Assembly (NCBI RefSeq): GCF_016919165.1
Contig: NZ_JAFFPS010000008.1
Coordinates: 1 to 64,000 of the forward strand
Direction: 5' to 3'
From: Leptospira chreensis
GTDB taxonomy: Bacteria; Spirochaetota; Leptospiria; Leptospirales; Leptospiraceae
Length of the DNA: 64,000 nucleotides
Numbering within the stretch: the first letter of the stretch is position 1; each line of letters starts with the position of its first letter. The notes below the pieces were generated by a model. The model was given only the letters and a program-made list of their open reading frames with translations, made no database searches and was not told the DNA's origin. Shown here one piece after another: positions 1-8,757 of this stretch. The translations under genes and the position numbers were made by a program.

Positions 1-452
1 CTGATGAATCTTACAATTGTTATGGGCTCGAATACTTCTGTTTTGAGGGGGACGGCCTTTGGACTTCTTCAGATGAAGAACTTGTAAACTTGGCGAAGAA
101 GGAAGTTGTCAAGTTAGGATTAACAAAAATTGAAGATATAAAAGAGGGTTTCGTTGTTCGCCAAAAGAAAGCCTACCCGGTTTATGATGATGTTTATCAA
201 GATCATATTGATATCTTAAAAACTGAGATTCAAGGCAAATTTCCTAATCTTCATTTAGTTGGTAGAAATGGGATGCATAAATATAATAATCAAGATCATG
301 CGATGATGACTGCTATGTTAACTGTTGAAAACATAGCTCAGGATCGTAATGTGTATGATGTCTGGAATGTGAACCAAGACGCTGAATATCACGAAGGTGG
401 AGAAGCGGGTAAAATTAATATTGAAGAAAGATTGGTTCCTTTAAAAGTTTAG
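1..452 (+). CDS. FAD-dependent oxidoreductase / sugar mutase-like protein, 3' end only
   Basis: This is the C-terminal part of a gene that begins before the window. The reading frame is open from base 3 to the stop at 450-452, so the TTG at 90 is an internal codon and not a start. The visible stretch has a run of aromatic and acidic residues (AYPVYDDVYQDH) followed by LVGRNGMHKYNNQDHAM. That resembles the C-terminal FAD-binding end of amine-oxidase or UDP-galactopyranose-mutase-like flavoproteins found in polysaccharide loci. The glf gene and glycosyltransferases downstream fit a role in sugar nucleotide or glycan metabolism. The FAD-binding N-terminus is outside the window, so the family call is tentative and the substrate unknown. 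Confidence 0.6.
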   Translation, partial: DESYNCYGLEYFCFEGDGLWTSSDEELVNLAKKEVVKLGLTKIEDIKEGFVVRQKKAYPVYDDVYQDHIDILKTEIQGKFPNLHLVGRNGMHKYNNQDHAMMTAMLTVENIAQDRNVYDVWNVNQDAEYHEGGEAGKINIEERLVPLKV

Positions 453-467
453 GGCAATTTCTTTTAG

Positions 468-1391
468 TTAAGTCATAAGATCGATATTATCAATAGGATA
501 ATATCGATTTGTGGTTAAGATTTTTTTTACTTCATCAGTTAAATTTTCTGATATGAGGGCTTTGATTAGATCCCTTTTTAGGAATGGAAATCCATGATCC
601 TTAATGATTGTATCCCAGTATACATGGGTAGGATTCATGTAATGCTTGTGGTCGATGATTTGATTGAGTTTTTTGTATTCAACGTAAGATCCCACTTTGA
701 ATCCATGATCCAGCCAATATTTGGTTCCGCCTACCTCATACTCAAGAATTAACAGTTTTTTAAAGCGAGTAGGGTAATAACACAGCCCATTCCAAAAATC
801 TTTAAACAGCTTGGATTTCGGTGTTCTGTTTTGGAATACTAAAAAATAGCTCATAACATGATAGCCAAATTCGTATGAATCTGTTAGTCCCCAAACATCA
901 TAGTCTGACTGATTAAACTTGTCAAAGATTGGTTTTAATGACTGGAGTGGTCCATAAATACTATCATTTGTGAATACGATTTGTTCGTATTCTTCCCAGT
1001 TTTCAGTTTCGAATAAACCGGTCTTCCACGATCCAAAATCATATCCAATGTTCTCACGCCAAATGTAGTGTTTTAAATATGGTTTTATAGATTCAATTTC
1101 CTTTTCAATGGAAACTGGTGAAGTGTCTACCAAGACAATATCTGAACCAAGTTCGAATAGATTTTTAAGATAAAATCTAAGATTCTCAGTGACTTGACCT
1201 TTAAGATTAAATGTGGAAAATAGCACCAAACGAACATTTTGTTTTGTATGGAATTTTTGGCTGACAAAGACCTTCGGTTTACTACTTAGAAAAAGCCTTT
1301 TAAAAAGGTTAAACTTGTGTAACTGATACAAGATTTTTAATAAGAATTCCTTAATCAGGATTTTATTGTTTTTTCTCTCTATTTTAATCAT
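468..1391 (-). CDS. Rhamnan synthesis protein F (RgpF)-like glycosyltransferase
   Basis: A 307-residue protein with the hallmarks of the RgpF family: a central block with RENIGYDFGSWKTGL (about residues 112-126), then a segment with FTNDSIYGPL and a WGLTDSYEFGYHVMSYF stretch. In streptococci RgpF takes part in assembly of rhamnose polysaccharide; related proteins are common in O-antigen clusters. It lies opposite to its neighbours and converges with the preceding flavoprotein gene. Its promoter must lie in the 135-base gap shared with glf. The rfbCBAD genes a few kilobases away would supply dTDP-rhamnose, which agrees with the call. Acceptor and linkage cannot be read from the sequence. Confidence 0.7.
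   Translation of the reverse strand: MIKIERKNNKILIKEFLLKILYQLHKFNLFKRLFLSSKPKVFVSQKFHTKQNVRLVLFSTFNLKGQVTENLRFYLKNLFELGSDIVLVDTSPVSIEKEIESIKPYLKHYIWRENIGYDFGSWKTGLFETENWEEYEQIVFTNDSIYGPLQSLKPIFDKFNQSDYDVWGLTDSYEFGYHVMSYFLVFQNRTPKSKLFKDFWNGLCYYPTRFKKLLILEYEVGGTKYWLDHGFKVGSYVEYKKLNQIIDHKHYMNPTHVYWDTIIKDHGFPFLKRDLIKALISENLTDEVKKILTTNRYYPIDNIDLMT
480..508. terminator. Perfect 12-bp hairpin at a convergent gene junction
   Basis: Bases 480-491 and 497-508 are perfect inverted complements with a 5-base loop. The hairpin lies inside the last codons of the RgpF-like gene and just after the stop of the upstream plus-strand gene. On the plus strand a run of T follows about 13 bases later (520-528). It could end the plus-strand transcript. 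Its stem is AT-rich, so termination efficiency is uncertain. Confidence 0.4.
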
Positions 1392-1526
1392 CTCTGGTCA
1401 AATCTCTTCATTTTCCATTTTTAATTGGATTTTACTACTCAAACTTGTGTAAAGTGTTTTGTGCAATTAAAGAAAAATAAATTGAAAATGGAATGCTAAA
1501 GTTATTATTGTTCTATAAGCACGTTT

Positions 1527-2669
1527 ATGGATTATTCAAAATACTCAGTTGTAGTTGTTGGATCTGGTTTTTTTGGCTCGGTCATTGCGGAGAGAGTTGC
1601 TTCTGAACTAAAGAAGGAAGTCCTCGTAATAGAAAAAAGAAATCATATCGGGGGGAACTGCTATTCCGAAATCAATCCAGAAACGGGAATTGAATTCCAT
1701 ACTTATGGAACTCATATCTTTCATACTTCGAATCAAAAAGTTTGGGATTATATTCATAGGTTTACTGAATTTAATAATTACTATCACCAAGTTCTAACCA
1801 CTTTCAAAAATAAAGTCTACCAGATGCCGATCAATTTGGAGACAATCAATCAATATTATGGTTTGAATCTAAAACCATATGAAGTGGAAGCTTTTTTGGA
1901 AAAAGAAAAGGCAAAGGAAAAGTTTGATCACCCACCACAAAACTTTGAAGAAAAAGCCGTATCTTTAATCGGTCGCCCGTTATACGAAGCATTCATTAAA
2001 GGTTATACCAAAAAACAGTGGAACAAGGATCCAAAGGAATTACCTGAATTTATATTAAATCGACTTCCTATCCGAAAAAATTATAACGAAAGTTACTACT
2101 ATAGTCGATGGCAAGGGATTCCCAAAGATGGTTACGGAAAAATTTTTGAAAGAATGCTTTCTAATCCCCTCATCACTACTTCTTTAAACACCAATTTTTT
2201 TGATGTTAAGGATCAGATTCCTAAAGATACAATTCTCATCTATAGTGGGCCTATTGATCAATACTTTGATTATAAGTTTGGGAAATTAGAATATCGTACC
2301 CTTCGTTTTGAAACGGAAATACATTCTGTTGATGATTATCAAGGTACATCTGTTATGAATTATGCTGAGGAAGAGGTTCCATTTACAAGAATTCATGAAC
2401 CTAGGCATCTTCATCCAGAAAGAACATACGGAAACTCAACGCTAACAATTAAAGAGTTTTCTTCCTTAGATGATGGGTCTAATCCTTATTATCCTATTAA
2501 TGACAAACGGAATACAGATTTAGTGAAGGTTTACAGAAAGGAAGCTGATGCATTAGAAAATGTTTTTATCAGTGGAAGATTAGGTGACTATAAATATTTC
2601 GATATGCATGAAACGATAGACGCTGCTTTAACCCTTTTTGAAAACAAAATCCGTTCCAAACTCGGGTAA
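1527..2669 (+). CDS. glf: UDP-galactopyranose mutase
   Basis: Converts UDP-galactopyranose to UDP-galactofuranose, the donor for galactofuranose residues in surface glycans, using reduced FAD. The 380-residue length is normal for bacterial Glf. The N-terminal dinucleotide-binding loop GSGFFGS is at residues 12-18, followed by the EKRNHIGGNCY motif and the HTYGTHIFHTSN block. The C-terminal half carries IYSGPIDQYFDYKFGKLEYRTLRFE, typical of the family. The gene is divergent from the RgpF-like gene and converges with a GT2 gene 11 bases after its stop. Its presence predicts galactofuranose in this strain's O-antigen or another glycan; the Galf transferase is not identified. Confidence 0.93.
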   Translation: MDYSKYSVVVVGSGFFGSVIAERVASELKKEVLVIEKRNHIGGNCYSEINPETGIEFHTYGTHIFHTSNQKVWDYIHRFTEFNNYYHQVLTTFKNKVYQMPINLETINQYYGLNLKPYEVEAFLEKEKAKEKFDHPPQNFEEKAVSLIGRPLYEAFIKGYTKKQWNKDPKELPEFILNRLPIRKNYNESYYYSRWQGIPKDGYGKIFERMLSNPLITTSLNTNFFDVKDQIPKDTILIYSGPIDQYFDYKFGKLEYRTLRFETEIHSVDDYQGTSVMNYAEEEVPFTRIHEPRHLHPERTYGNSTLTIKEFSSLDDGSNPYYPINDKRNTDLVKVYRKEADALENVFISGRLGDYKYFDMHETIDAALTLFENKIRSKLG

Positions 2670-2680
2670 TCATTCAGGAC

Positions 2681-3403
2681 TTACTTAAAATAAAACTTTG
2701 TAAGTTCTCTTAACATAATCAATCGCCCTCTGATAATTTGAAACATACTTCGCTTGGTACCTCCTAATCCTCTTAAAGTGAAGGTGTTTTGGTGTCTTCG
2801 GTAATAAATGTAGGGAGTTTCGAGAAGTTCTACCTTACCCGTTAATTCGGCAACAAGGCCCAACCAAAGGTCATGACCGATTTCTTTGGTTTTGGGGAAG
2901 GGAATTGCCTGATCCAAAATATTTCTGCGAAAGGCCATACAAGATCCATAATAAGAACTTCGAATGATATTTTTGATAATCCCTTTTTTTGATCCAAATA
3001 ATTTGAAAAATGAAGGATGGGTCGGATTCAAATTTTCGTCAGTTACGATGGAGTTATGCAAAACTAAGTCATAGTTTTCTAATATTTGATTAATTGTTTT
3101 TACTTTGTTCTCAATCCAAAGATCGTCTTGGTCTGATAGATAAATATAATCTCCTGTTGCTTGGACTAAAGCATTCTGAAAATTTTGAATTGGATCTCTG
3201 AATTTTTGGAAGAGGAAAAGTTGGATTCTTGCATCTTCGGAAGCAAATTTTTCTAAGATCTTTACCGTTCCATCAGAAGAGGAATCGTCGGAGATGATCA
3301 CTTCATCGTTATCTGATAGTTGTGTCAGGATGGAGTTAAGTTGCTCTGCAATATATTTCTCACCGTTATATGTTGCCATACATACTGAAATTTTTGGTTT
3401 CAT
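2681..3403 (-). CDS. Glycosyltransferase family 2 (rhamnosyltransferase-like)
   Basis: A 240-residue GT-A fold enzyme with no membrane segments. The start ISVCMATYNGEKYI is the usual GT2 nucleotide-binding strand, SDDSSSDGT (about 38-46) is the second nucleotide-binding motif, and DQDD at 91-94 is the metal-binding DXD equivalent. The C-terminal YYRRHQNTFTLRG is seen in rhamnosyltransferase-like GT2 enzymes. It lies on the minus strand between glf and rfbC and shares a 159-base divergent promoter region with rfbC. It probably transfers rhamnose or a similar sugar during O-antigen assembly; donor and acceptor are inferred from context only. Confidence 0.8.
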   Translation of the reverse strand: MKPKISVCMATYNGEKYIAEQLNSILTQLSDNDEVIISDDSSSDGTVKILEKFASEDARIQLFLFQKFRDPIQNFQNALVQATGDYIYLSDQDDLWIENKVKTINQILENYDLVLHNSIVTDENLNPTHPSFFKLFGSKKGIIKNIIRSSYYGSCMAFRRNILDQAIPFPKTKEIGHDLWLGLVAELTGKVELLETPYIYYRRHQNTFTLRGLGGTKRSMFQIIRGRLIMLRELTKFYFK

Positions 3404-3562
3404 AAATGTTACTCCAACTCTATTTAAGTTTCGTTATCTGAAAACAAAATATTCGAAACTGTTCGGTTAGAATCCGGTATTATTTTCTTCTATTGACATG
3501 TCGCTCCTCGGAAAAGAACTTGTTCGAAGAGTTCGGTAAAGGACATATAAAAGCTTAAATCT

Positions 3563-4111
3563 ATGAAAACTCAAAATTTTCCCATTTCTGGTCCCGTACT
3601 CATTTTACCAACGGTTCATGGAGATGATAGGGGCTTTTTTTTGGAATCGTTTAAGGCTTCCGAATACACGGCTTTGGGAATCCCGGAACTTTTTCAACAG
3701 GACAATCATTCTAAATCCAATAAAAATGTTTTGCGTGGACTTCACTTCCAAGCTCCCCCGATGGACCAAGGGAAATTGGTTCGAGTGGTAAAAGGATCTG
3801 TATTGGATATCGCTGTAGATATTAGAAAAAATTCCAAAACATATGGTCAGTATGTCTCTGTAACTCTCACAGAAAAAAATCATGAAATATTTTGGGTTCC
3901 GTCAGGTTTTGCCCATGGGTTCCTTGTTTTGGAAGACAATACAGAATTTTTGTATAAAGTAACCAATGAGTATTCTAAGGAATCTGAGGGTGGGATATTG
4001 TTTAATGATCCAACAATCGGAATTGATTGGGGTATCAATACGGACAGTTGTATTTTATCTGAAAAGGATAAGCAACTAACATTATTTAAAGATTTTATTA
4101 GTCCATTTTAG
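3563..4111 (+). CDS. rfbC: dTDP-4-dehydrorhamnose 3,5-epimerase
   Basis: Third step of dTDP-L-rhamnose synthesis: epimerises dTDP-4-keto-6-deoxyglucose at C3 and C5. The 182-residue cupin protein has the family landmarks: DDRGFFLESFK near the N-terminus, QDNHSKSNKNVLRGLHFQ with the catalytic histidine, the VLDIAVDIRK strand and the WVPSGFAHGFLVL motif. It is the first gene of rfbC-rfbB-rfbA-rfbD, all on the plus strand. A 77-base gap separates it from rfbB. Also called rmlC. Confidence 0.95.
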   Translation: MKTQNFPISGPVLILPTVHGDDRGFFLESFKASEYTALGIPELFQQDNHSKSNKNVLRGLHFQAPPMDQGKLVRVVKGSVLDIAVDIRKNSKTYGQYVSVTLTEKNHEIFWVPSGFAHGFLVLEDNTEFLYKVTNEYSKESEGGILFNDPTIGIDWGINTDSCILSEKDKQLTLFKDFISPF

Positions 4112-4188
4112 TTGATAAACCAATTGCTTTTAAGCAGATTTTTTATTCCTAGTTATAACATGATTGAAAGGACAGTATAGGTTAAAGA

Positions 4189-5250
4189 ATGAAACAAAGA
4201 AAGATTCTTGTCACAGGTGGGGCCGGTTTTATCGGTTCAAATTTTGTTCACACGATACTCGAATCCACGGAGAATGTATCAATCACTGTTGTTGATAAGT
4301 TAACATATGCTGGTAATTTAAAAAATCTAGAAAAATGGAAGGACGATTCACGACTTCAATTTATAAAATTGGATATTACCGATAAAGCTGAAGTTTTCTC
4401 TAAATTGGAAAATATTCCTGTGACAGAGATCGCGCATTTTGCAGCCGAATCTCATGTGGATCGATCTATTCTTGGCCCGGAAGAATTTGTGAAAACAAAT
4501 TTGATGGGAAGTTTTTACATGTTAGAACTCGCGAGAATGTTACATGCTAAAAAACAATTGAGATTATTCCTTCATGTCTCGACCGATGAGGTGTTTGGTT
4601 CCTTGAGTGCAGATGGGGCATTCACAGAACAAACTCCGTATGCACCTAATTCTCCTTATTCGGCTTCAAAAGCTGGGTCTGACCATTTAGTTCGTGCCTA
4701 TTTCCATACCTATGGATTACCCGTAATTACAACTAATTGTTCTAATAATTATGGACCATTTCATTTTCCCGAAAAATTAATTCCTCTTATGATATTAAAC
4801 TGTCTCCAGGGAAAACCACTCCCGGTTTATGGAACTGGTGAAAATATAAGAGATTGGTTGTATGTAAAAGACCATTGCCTAGCCATTGATTTAGTAATGA
4901 GAGACGGTAAGTTTGGTGAAACTTACAACATTGGGACTCGAAATGAAAAAAACAATTTAGACATTGTTTATAAAATTTGTGAACTAATGGATGAAAAAAA
5001 TCCCAAGGGTGCACCTCATAAAAAATTGATTCAATTTGTTAAGGACCGTCCTGGGCATGATTTTCGTTATGCGATTGACCCATCGAAAATAGAAACTGAA
5101 TTGGGTTGGAAACCAAAGTATCAATTTGAAGAAGCCATCGAACAAACTGTGGATTGGTTTTTGGAAAATAGATCCTGGTGGGAAGAAATTCTTTCTGGCG
5201 AATATAACAAATATTATGATTCACAATATAAGGAATTAAAAAACAAATGA
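4189..5250 (+). CDS. rfbB: dTDP-glucose 4,6-dehydratase
   Basis: Second step of dTDP-L-rhamnose synthesis; converts dTDP-glucose to dTDP-4-keto-6-deoxyglucose with a tightly held NAD. An extended SDR of 353 residues. The Rossmann motif [10 protein letters not shown] is at residues 9-18, STDEVFG carries the catalytic Asp-Glu pair and the YSASK motif gives catalytic Tyr157 and Lys161. The stop overlaps the start of rfbA by four bases (ATGA), which suggests translational coupling. Also called rmlB. Confidence 0.96.
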   Translation: MKQRKILVTGGAGFIGSNFVHTILESTENVSITVVDKLTYAGNLKNLEKWKDDSRLQFIKLDITDKAEVFSKLENIPVTEIAHFAAESHVDRSILGPEEFVKTNLMGSFYMLELARMLHAKKQLRLFLHVSTDEVFGSLSADGAFTEQTPYAPNSPYSASKAGSDHLVRAYFHTYGLPVITTNCSNNYGPFHFPEKLIPLMILNCLQGKPLPVYGTGENIRDWLYVKDHCLAIDLVMRDGKFGETYNIGTRNEKNNLDIVYKICELMDEKNPKGAPHKKLIQFVKDRPGHDFRYAIDPSKIETELGWKPKYQFEEAIEQTVDWFLENRSWWEEILSGEYNKYYDSQYKELKNK

Positions 5251-6128
5251 AGGGTATCATTTTAGCAGGTGGTTCGGGAACACGTCTGTATCCAGTAACT
5301 AAGGTCGTGAGTAAACAATTACTGCCGATCTATGACAAACCAATGATCTATTATCCTTTAAGTACGCTTATGCTTGCAGGTATCAAAGAAGTTTTGATTA
5401 TTTCAACTCCAGAGTCGACTCCGCTTTTTCGAGAAATGTTAGGTGATGGCTCCCAGTGGGGAATTTCTTTACAATATGAGATACAACCTTCTCCCGATGG
5501 ATTGGCGCAAGCCTTTCTCATAGGGGAACGGTTTTTGAATGGTGGGGAACCTTCAGCGTTGATTTTGGGCGATAATATTTTTTTTGGTCATGGTATGGAA
5601 GAACAGCTGAATGCGGCAGTATCCAAAAAAAATGGAGCTACTGTTTTTGCCTATCATGTGAATGATCCCGAAAGGTATGGTGTTGTTGAGTTTGATGGTG
5701 AGAGAAGGGCTGTGTCGATCGAAGAGAAACCTCTAAAGCCCAAAAGCAGTTATGCTGTTACTGGATTGTATTTTTATGATTCTAATGTAGTCGAATATGC
5801 AAAACAAGTGAAACCTTCCAAAAGAGGAGAACTTGAAATTACTGATCTGAATAAGATCTATTTAGAAAAAGGTAGTTTAGATGTCCAACTGATGGGAAGA
5901 GGGTATGCCTGGCTCGACACAGGGACTCATGAATCTCTTCTAGAAGCCTCCACATTTGTTGAGACTGTAGAAAGGCGACAGGGCCTTAAGATTGCTTGTC
6001 CCGAAGAAATTGCTTATCGCAAAGGTTATATTTCTAAAAAGGAATTGGAAAATTTAGCAGAACCTTTGAAGAAAAATGGATACGGTCAATATTTACTTCG
6101 TATCTTAAATGAAACTATCTATTCATAA
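5247..6128 (+). CDS. rfbA: Glucose-1-phosphate thymidylyltransferase
   Basis: First step of the dTDP-L-rhamnose pathway: glucose-1-phosphate plus dTTP gives dTDP-glucose and pyrophosphate. The 293-residue protein begins with the nucleotidyltransferase signature [11 protein letters not shown] (residues 8-18), has [10 protein letters not shown] around residue 110 with the metal-binding Asp, and ends with the [17 protein letters not shown] block. The length matches RmlA, the usual dTDP-rhamnose feedback target. It is translationally coupled to rfbB and followed by rfbD after 21 bases. Confidence 0.96.
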   Translation: MKGIILAGGSGTRLYPVTKVVSKQLLPIYDKPMIYYPLSTLMLAGIKEVLIISTPESTPLFREMLGDGSQWGISLQYEIQPSPDGLAQAFLIGERFLNGGEPSALILGDNIFFGHGMEEQLNAAVSKKNGATVFAYHVNDPERYGVVEFDGERRAVSIEEKPLKPKSSYAVTGLYFYDSNVVEYAKQVKPSKRGELEITDLNKIYLEKGSLDVQLMGRGYAWLDTGTHESLLEASTFVETVERRQGLKIACPEEIAYRKGYISKKELENLAEPLKKNGYGQYLLRILNETIYS

Positions 6129-6149
6129 GAATTTAAGAACTAAAAGATA

Positions 6150-7016
6150 ATGAAAAAAATTCTAGTTACAGGATCTACCGGACAGTTAGGAAATGAACTC
6201 CGATCTTTATCTCAAGTAGAGAAAGAGTATCATTTCGAATTTGTAGATCGCTCCCAGTTGGATTTAGGTTCCGAAGTCAGTATCAAAGATTTTTTTTCCA
6301 ATCAATCCTCTTCTAATTATTTAGCAATTATCAACGCCGCGGCTTATACTGCTGTGGATTTGGCGGAGAAAGACAAACAAAACGCAGAGTTAGTGAACGT
6401 GGATGGACCCACAAGAATTGCAAAGTATGCAAAATCATTGGGAGCAAAATTCATTCATGTCTCAACGGATTTTGTTTTTGATGGAAATCATTCTCGTCCT
6501 TATAAAGAAGTAGATCTTAAAAACCCCATTTCTGTTTATGGAAAAACAAAATCTGATGGAGAAGATTCCGTTTTAGATACCAACCCAGATTCGTTAATCC
6601 TTAGAACATCATGGGTTTATTCTAAGTTTGGAAAAAATTTCTTTAACACCATCGCTCGGTTGTCCAAAGAAAAGGATAGCCTTCGCGTTATAGACGACCA
6701 AATGGGAACTCCAACTTGGGCCGGAGACCTTGCACGTGTATGTTTTTCTGCTGCCATCTCAAAGGAGTCTGGAATCTTTCATTTTTCGAACGAAGGTGTT
6801 GCCAGTTGGTATGATTTTGCTTATGAGATTGTTAGGTCATTTGGTTATGATTGTAAGGTGATACCTATTGTTACCGAAGATTATCCGACAGATGCCAAAC
6901 GACCTTCCTATAGCGTCCTGAGTAAACAAAAAATCAAGAAGACCTTCGACGTTCAAAACGTACATTGGAAAGAAAGGTTGTATCGTTTGGTGGATGAAAT
7001 AAAAAACCAGAAGTAA
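6150..7016 (+). CDS. rfbD: dTDP-4-dehydrorhamnose reductase
   Basis: Last step of dTDP-L-rhamnose synthesis: NAD(P)H reduction of the C4 keto group. The 288-residue SDR-fold protein has GSTGQLGNELR at 8-18, the INAAAYTAVDLAE motif, VSTDFVFDG and the YGKTKSDGE motif with catalytic Tyr and Lys. The four genes rfbC, B, A and D complete the pathway in one plus-strand block, so the strain should make dTDP-L-rhamnose. About 110 AT-rich bases without visible features follow before the next transferase gene. Also called rmlD. Confidence 0.95.
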   Translation: MKKILVTGSTGQLGNELRSLSQVEKEYHFEFVDRSQLDLGSEVSIKDFFSNQSSSNYLAIINAAAYTAVDLAEKDKQNAELVNVDGPTRIAKYAKSLGAKFIHVSTDFVFDGNHSRPYKEVDLKNPISVYGKTKSDGEDSVLDTNPDSLILRTSWVYSKFGKNFFNTIARLSKEKDSLRVIDDQMGTPTWAGDLARVCFSAAISKESGIFHFSNEGVASWYDFAYEIVRSFGYDCKVIPIVTEDYPTDAKRPSYSVLSKQKIKKTFDVQNVHWKERLYRLVDEIKNQK

Positions 7017-7126
7017 GATTAGTTTTCCAAACGCTTTGATTTGTCTGAAATACTAAATTCATTTCCAGTTCTATTTTGATTTTTCCTTTCTAATAAACCA
7101 ATCTCTTTAAAATGAAGTAAATTTTT

Positions 7127-7888
7127 ATGCCTAAAGTATCTGTAATTATGCCAGCCTACAATGCGGTTTCCTATCTTGAGGAATCTGTAAATTCTCTTAA
7201 AAATCAAAACTATACAGATTGGGAATTGTTACTTGTGGATGATTGTTCCAAAGATGAAACAGCAGCTTTGGCCAAAAAAATTGCGGCTTCGGATTCTCGT
7301 ATCCAATTCATAGCTAAAGAAAAAAATTCGGGATCTGCTGATACTCGTAATACGGGGATACGATTAGCAAAAGGTGAATTCATTGCTTTTCTTGATGCCG
7401 ATGATTTGTGGGAACCTAATTTTTTGGAAAAGATGATCCCATTTATGGAAGAATCGAAAGCTCCATTTTCATTCGCATCTTACCGCATCATTGATGAGGA
7501 TGGTTTTGAGTTTTGTGAACCATTTCTGGTAAAATCGAAGAAGTATTCTTATCGTGATTTGTTACATTACAATCGAGTGGGTTTACTGACTGCTATTTAT
7601 CATGTTCCCAGTGTTGGAAAAAAATTCTTTGACCCAAGTTTGAAAAGTTTGAGAGATGATTACGCACTCTGGCTCGATATCCTTCGTGATGGTAAAATTG
7701 CCTATGCTAATTCTGAGATACTAGCGCGGTATCGGGTGCGTAGGGGAGCTGCAACGTCTAACAAGAAAAAAGTGATGTTAGCCCATTTTCGTATGTTAAA
7801 AAACCGTGAAAACATTTCTGGCTTTTATGCCTTAATTCTAACATTGGTTCATGGAATTATGGGCCTTCGTAAATATAGAAATAAATAG
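7127..7888 (+). CDS. Glycosyltransferase family 2
   Basis: A 253-residue cytoplasmic GT2 enzyme. It has the N-terminal VSVIMPAYNAVSYLEESVNSL, the VDDCSKDETAAL motif near residue 37 and the DXD-type motif FLDADD at residues 88-93. The C-terminal AIYHVPSVGKKFFDP and LRDDYALWLDILRDG segments match the O-antigen and teichuronic acid side-chain type GT2 group. It follows the rfb genes and probably adds a sugar to the lipid-linked O-unit. The specific sugar cannot be predicted. Confidence 0.8.
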   Translation: MPKVSVIMPAYNAVSYLEESVNSLKNQNYTDWELLLVDDCSKDETAALAKKIAASDSRIQFIAKEKNSGSADTRNTGIRLAKGEFIAFLDADDLWEPNFLEKMIPFMEESKAPFSFASYRIIDEDGFEFCEPFLVKSKKYSYRDLLHYNRVGLLTAIYHVPSVGKKFFDPSLKSLRDDYALWLDILRDGKIAYANSEILARYRVRRGAATSNKKKVMLAHFRMLKNRENISGFYALILTLVHGIMGLRKYRNK

Positions 7889-7961
7889 CGATTCCCCCAT
7901 CTCATATATCGCTTTTTACCGCTTGACTTTCATTTCTCTCCGTAATTCCTAGATAGTAGCT

Positions 7962-8756
7962 ATGGTCGCTAGACGTAACCTCGTAAGTCCTGAGAAAGCA
8001 AACAAAACATCCCTAATCATTCCTATTTACAATGAGTCTGCCCATCTGGTAGATTTCTTAGGAAAGATTGATTCCCTCCAATTGCCGACCAAAAAAGAAC
8101 TTGTATTCATCGATGATGCCTCACGCGACCACTCGCTTGCCATCCTCAAGGAATTTCGGTTTCGTTCGGAATATAAAATCTTGATCCAAGAAAAGAACCA
8201 AGGAAAAGGCGCTGCCCTCCACCGTGGGATTGCTGAGGCAACGGGAAATATTATTATTGTTCAAGATGCAGATTTTGAATATGACATGGATGAAATCCAT
8301 ATGCTCATTGAACCAATTGCGAAGGGTAAAGCGGATGTTGTGTTCGGTTCTCGTTTTAAAAAAGATGGCCGTCAAGTACACCGCACTTTCCATTATCTGA
8401 TCAATCGAATCCTCACAATCCTCTCCAATTTCTTAAGTGGGCTTTACCTCACCGATATGGAAACTTGTTACAAAGCGTTTCGGTCAGAAATTGTTCAAAA
8501 TATCAACCTGGAATCAAAGCGGTTTGGATTTGAGCCAGAGATTACCGCTAAGTTAGCACGTCTTAAAATTAGGGTATTGGAATTTCCAATTTCTTATTTT
8601 CCAAGAAATTATTTAGAAGGGAAAAAAATTACATGGAAAGATGGGGTTGCGGCACTTCGTCACATTCTCTATTTTAATCTCATTGTTTCTAAAAAAAGTT
8701 TTTTCTATAAGTCGATGCCTGACAAATATATTCCTAAAACTGCCAACTGGCTTTAA
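7962..8756 (+). CDS. GT2 glycosyltransferase, polyprenyl-phosphate sugar synthase-like
   Basis: A 264-residue GT2 enzyme of the dolichyl-phosphate mannose/glucose synthase type: [15 protein letters not shown] at the N-terminus, [10 protein letters not shown], a KGAALHRGI motif, and VQDADFEYD with the DXD at 102-104. The downstream GSRF and [11 protein letters not shown] segments are typical of the DPM1/GtrB group. There is no clear C-terminal membrane pair. It may load a sugar onto undecaprenyl phosphate for the membrane transferases encoded downstream. It is followed at one base distance by the O-antigen ligase-like gene, indicating an operon. Confidence 0.75.
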   Translation: MVARRNLVSPEKANKTSLIIPIYNESAHLVDFLGKIDSLQLPTKKELVFIDDASRDHSLAILKEFRFRSEYKILIQEKNQGKGAALHRGIAEATGNIIIVQDADFEYDMDEIHMLIEPIAKGKADVVFGSRFKKDGRQVHRTFHYLINRILTILSNFLSGLYLTDMETCYKAFRSEIVQNINLESKRFGFEPEITAKLARLKIRVLEFPISYFPRNYLEGKKITWKDGVAALRHILYFNLIVSKKSFFYKSMPDKYIPKTANWL

Positions 8757-8757
8757 G

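Noticed and set aside
3493..3521. TTGACA upstream of rfbC as a promoter
   Set aside because: The -35 is perfect, but no recognisable -10 lies 15-19 bases downstream.
4125..4145. Hairpin and T-run between rfbC and rfbB as a terminator
   Set aside because: The stem is only five base pairs and AT-rich; too weak to claim.
7923..7955. TTGACT before the GT2 gene at 7962 as a promoter
   Set aside because: No -10 at acceptable spacing; TAGATA is about 21 bases away.
8641..8757. N-terminal extension of the O-antigen ligase-like protein
   Set aside because: It lies wholly inside the preceding GT2 gene; the ATG at 8758 follows its stop directly.
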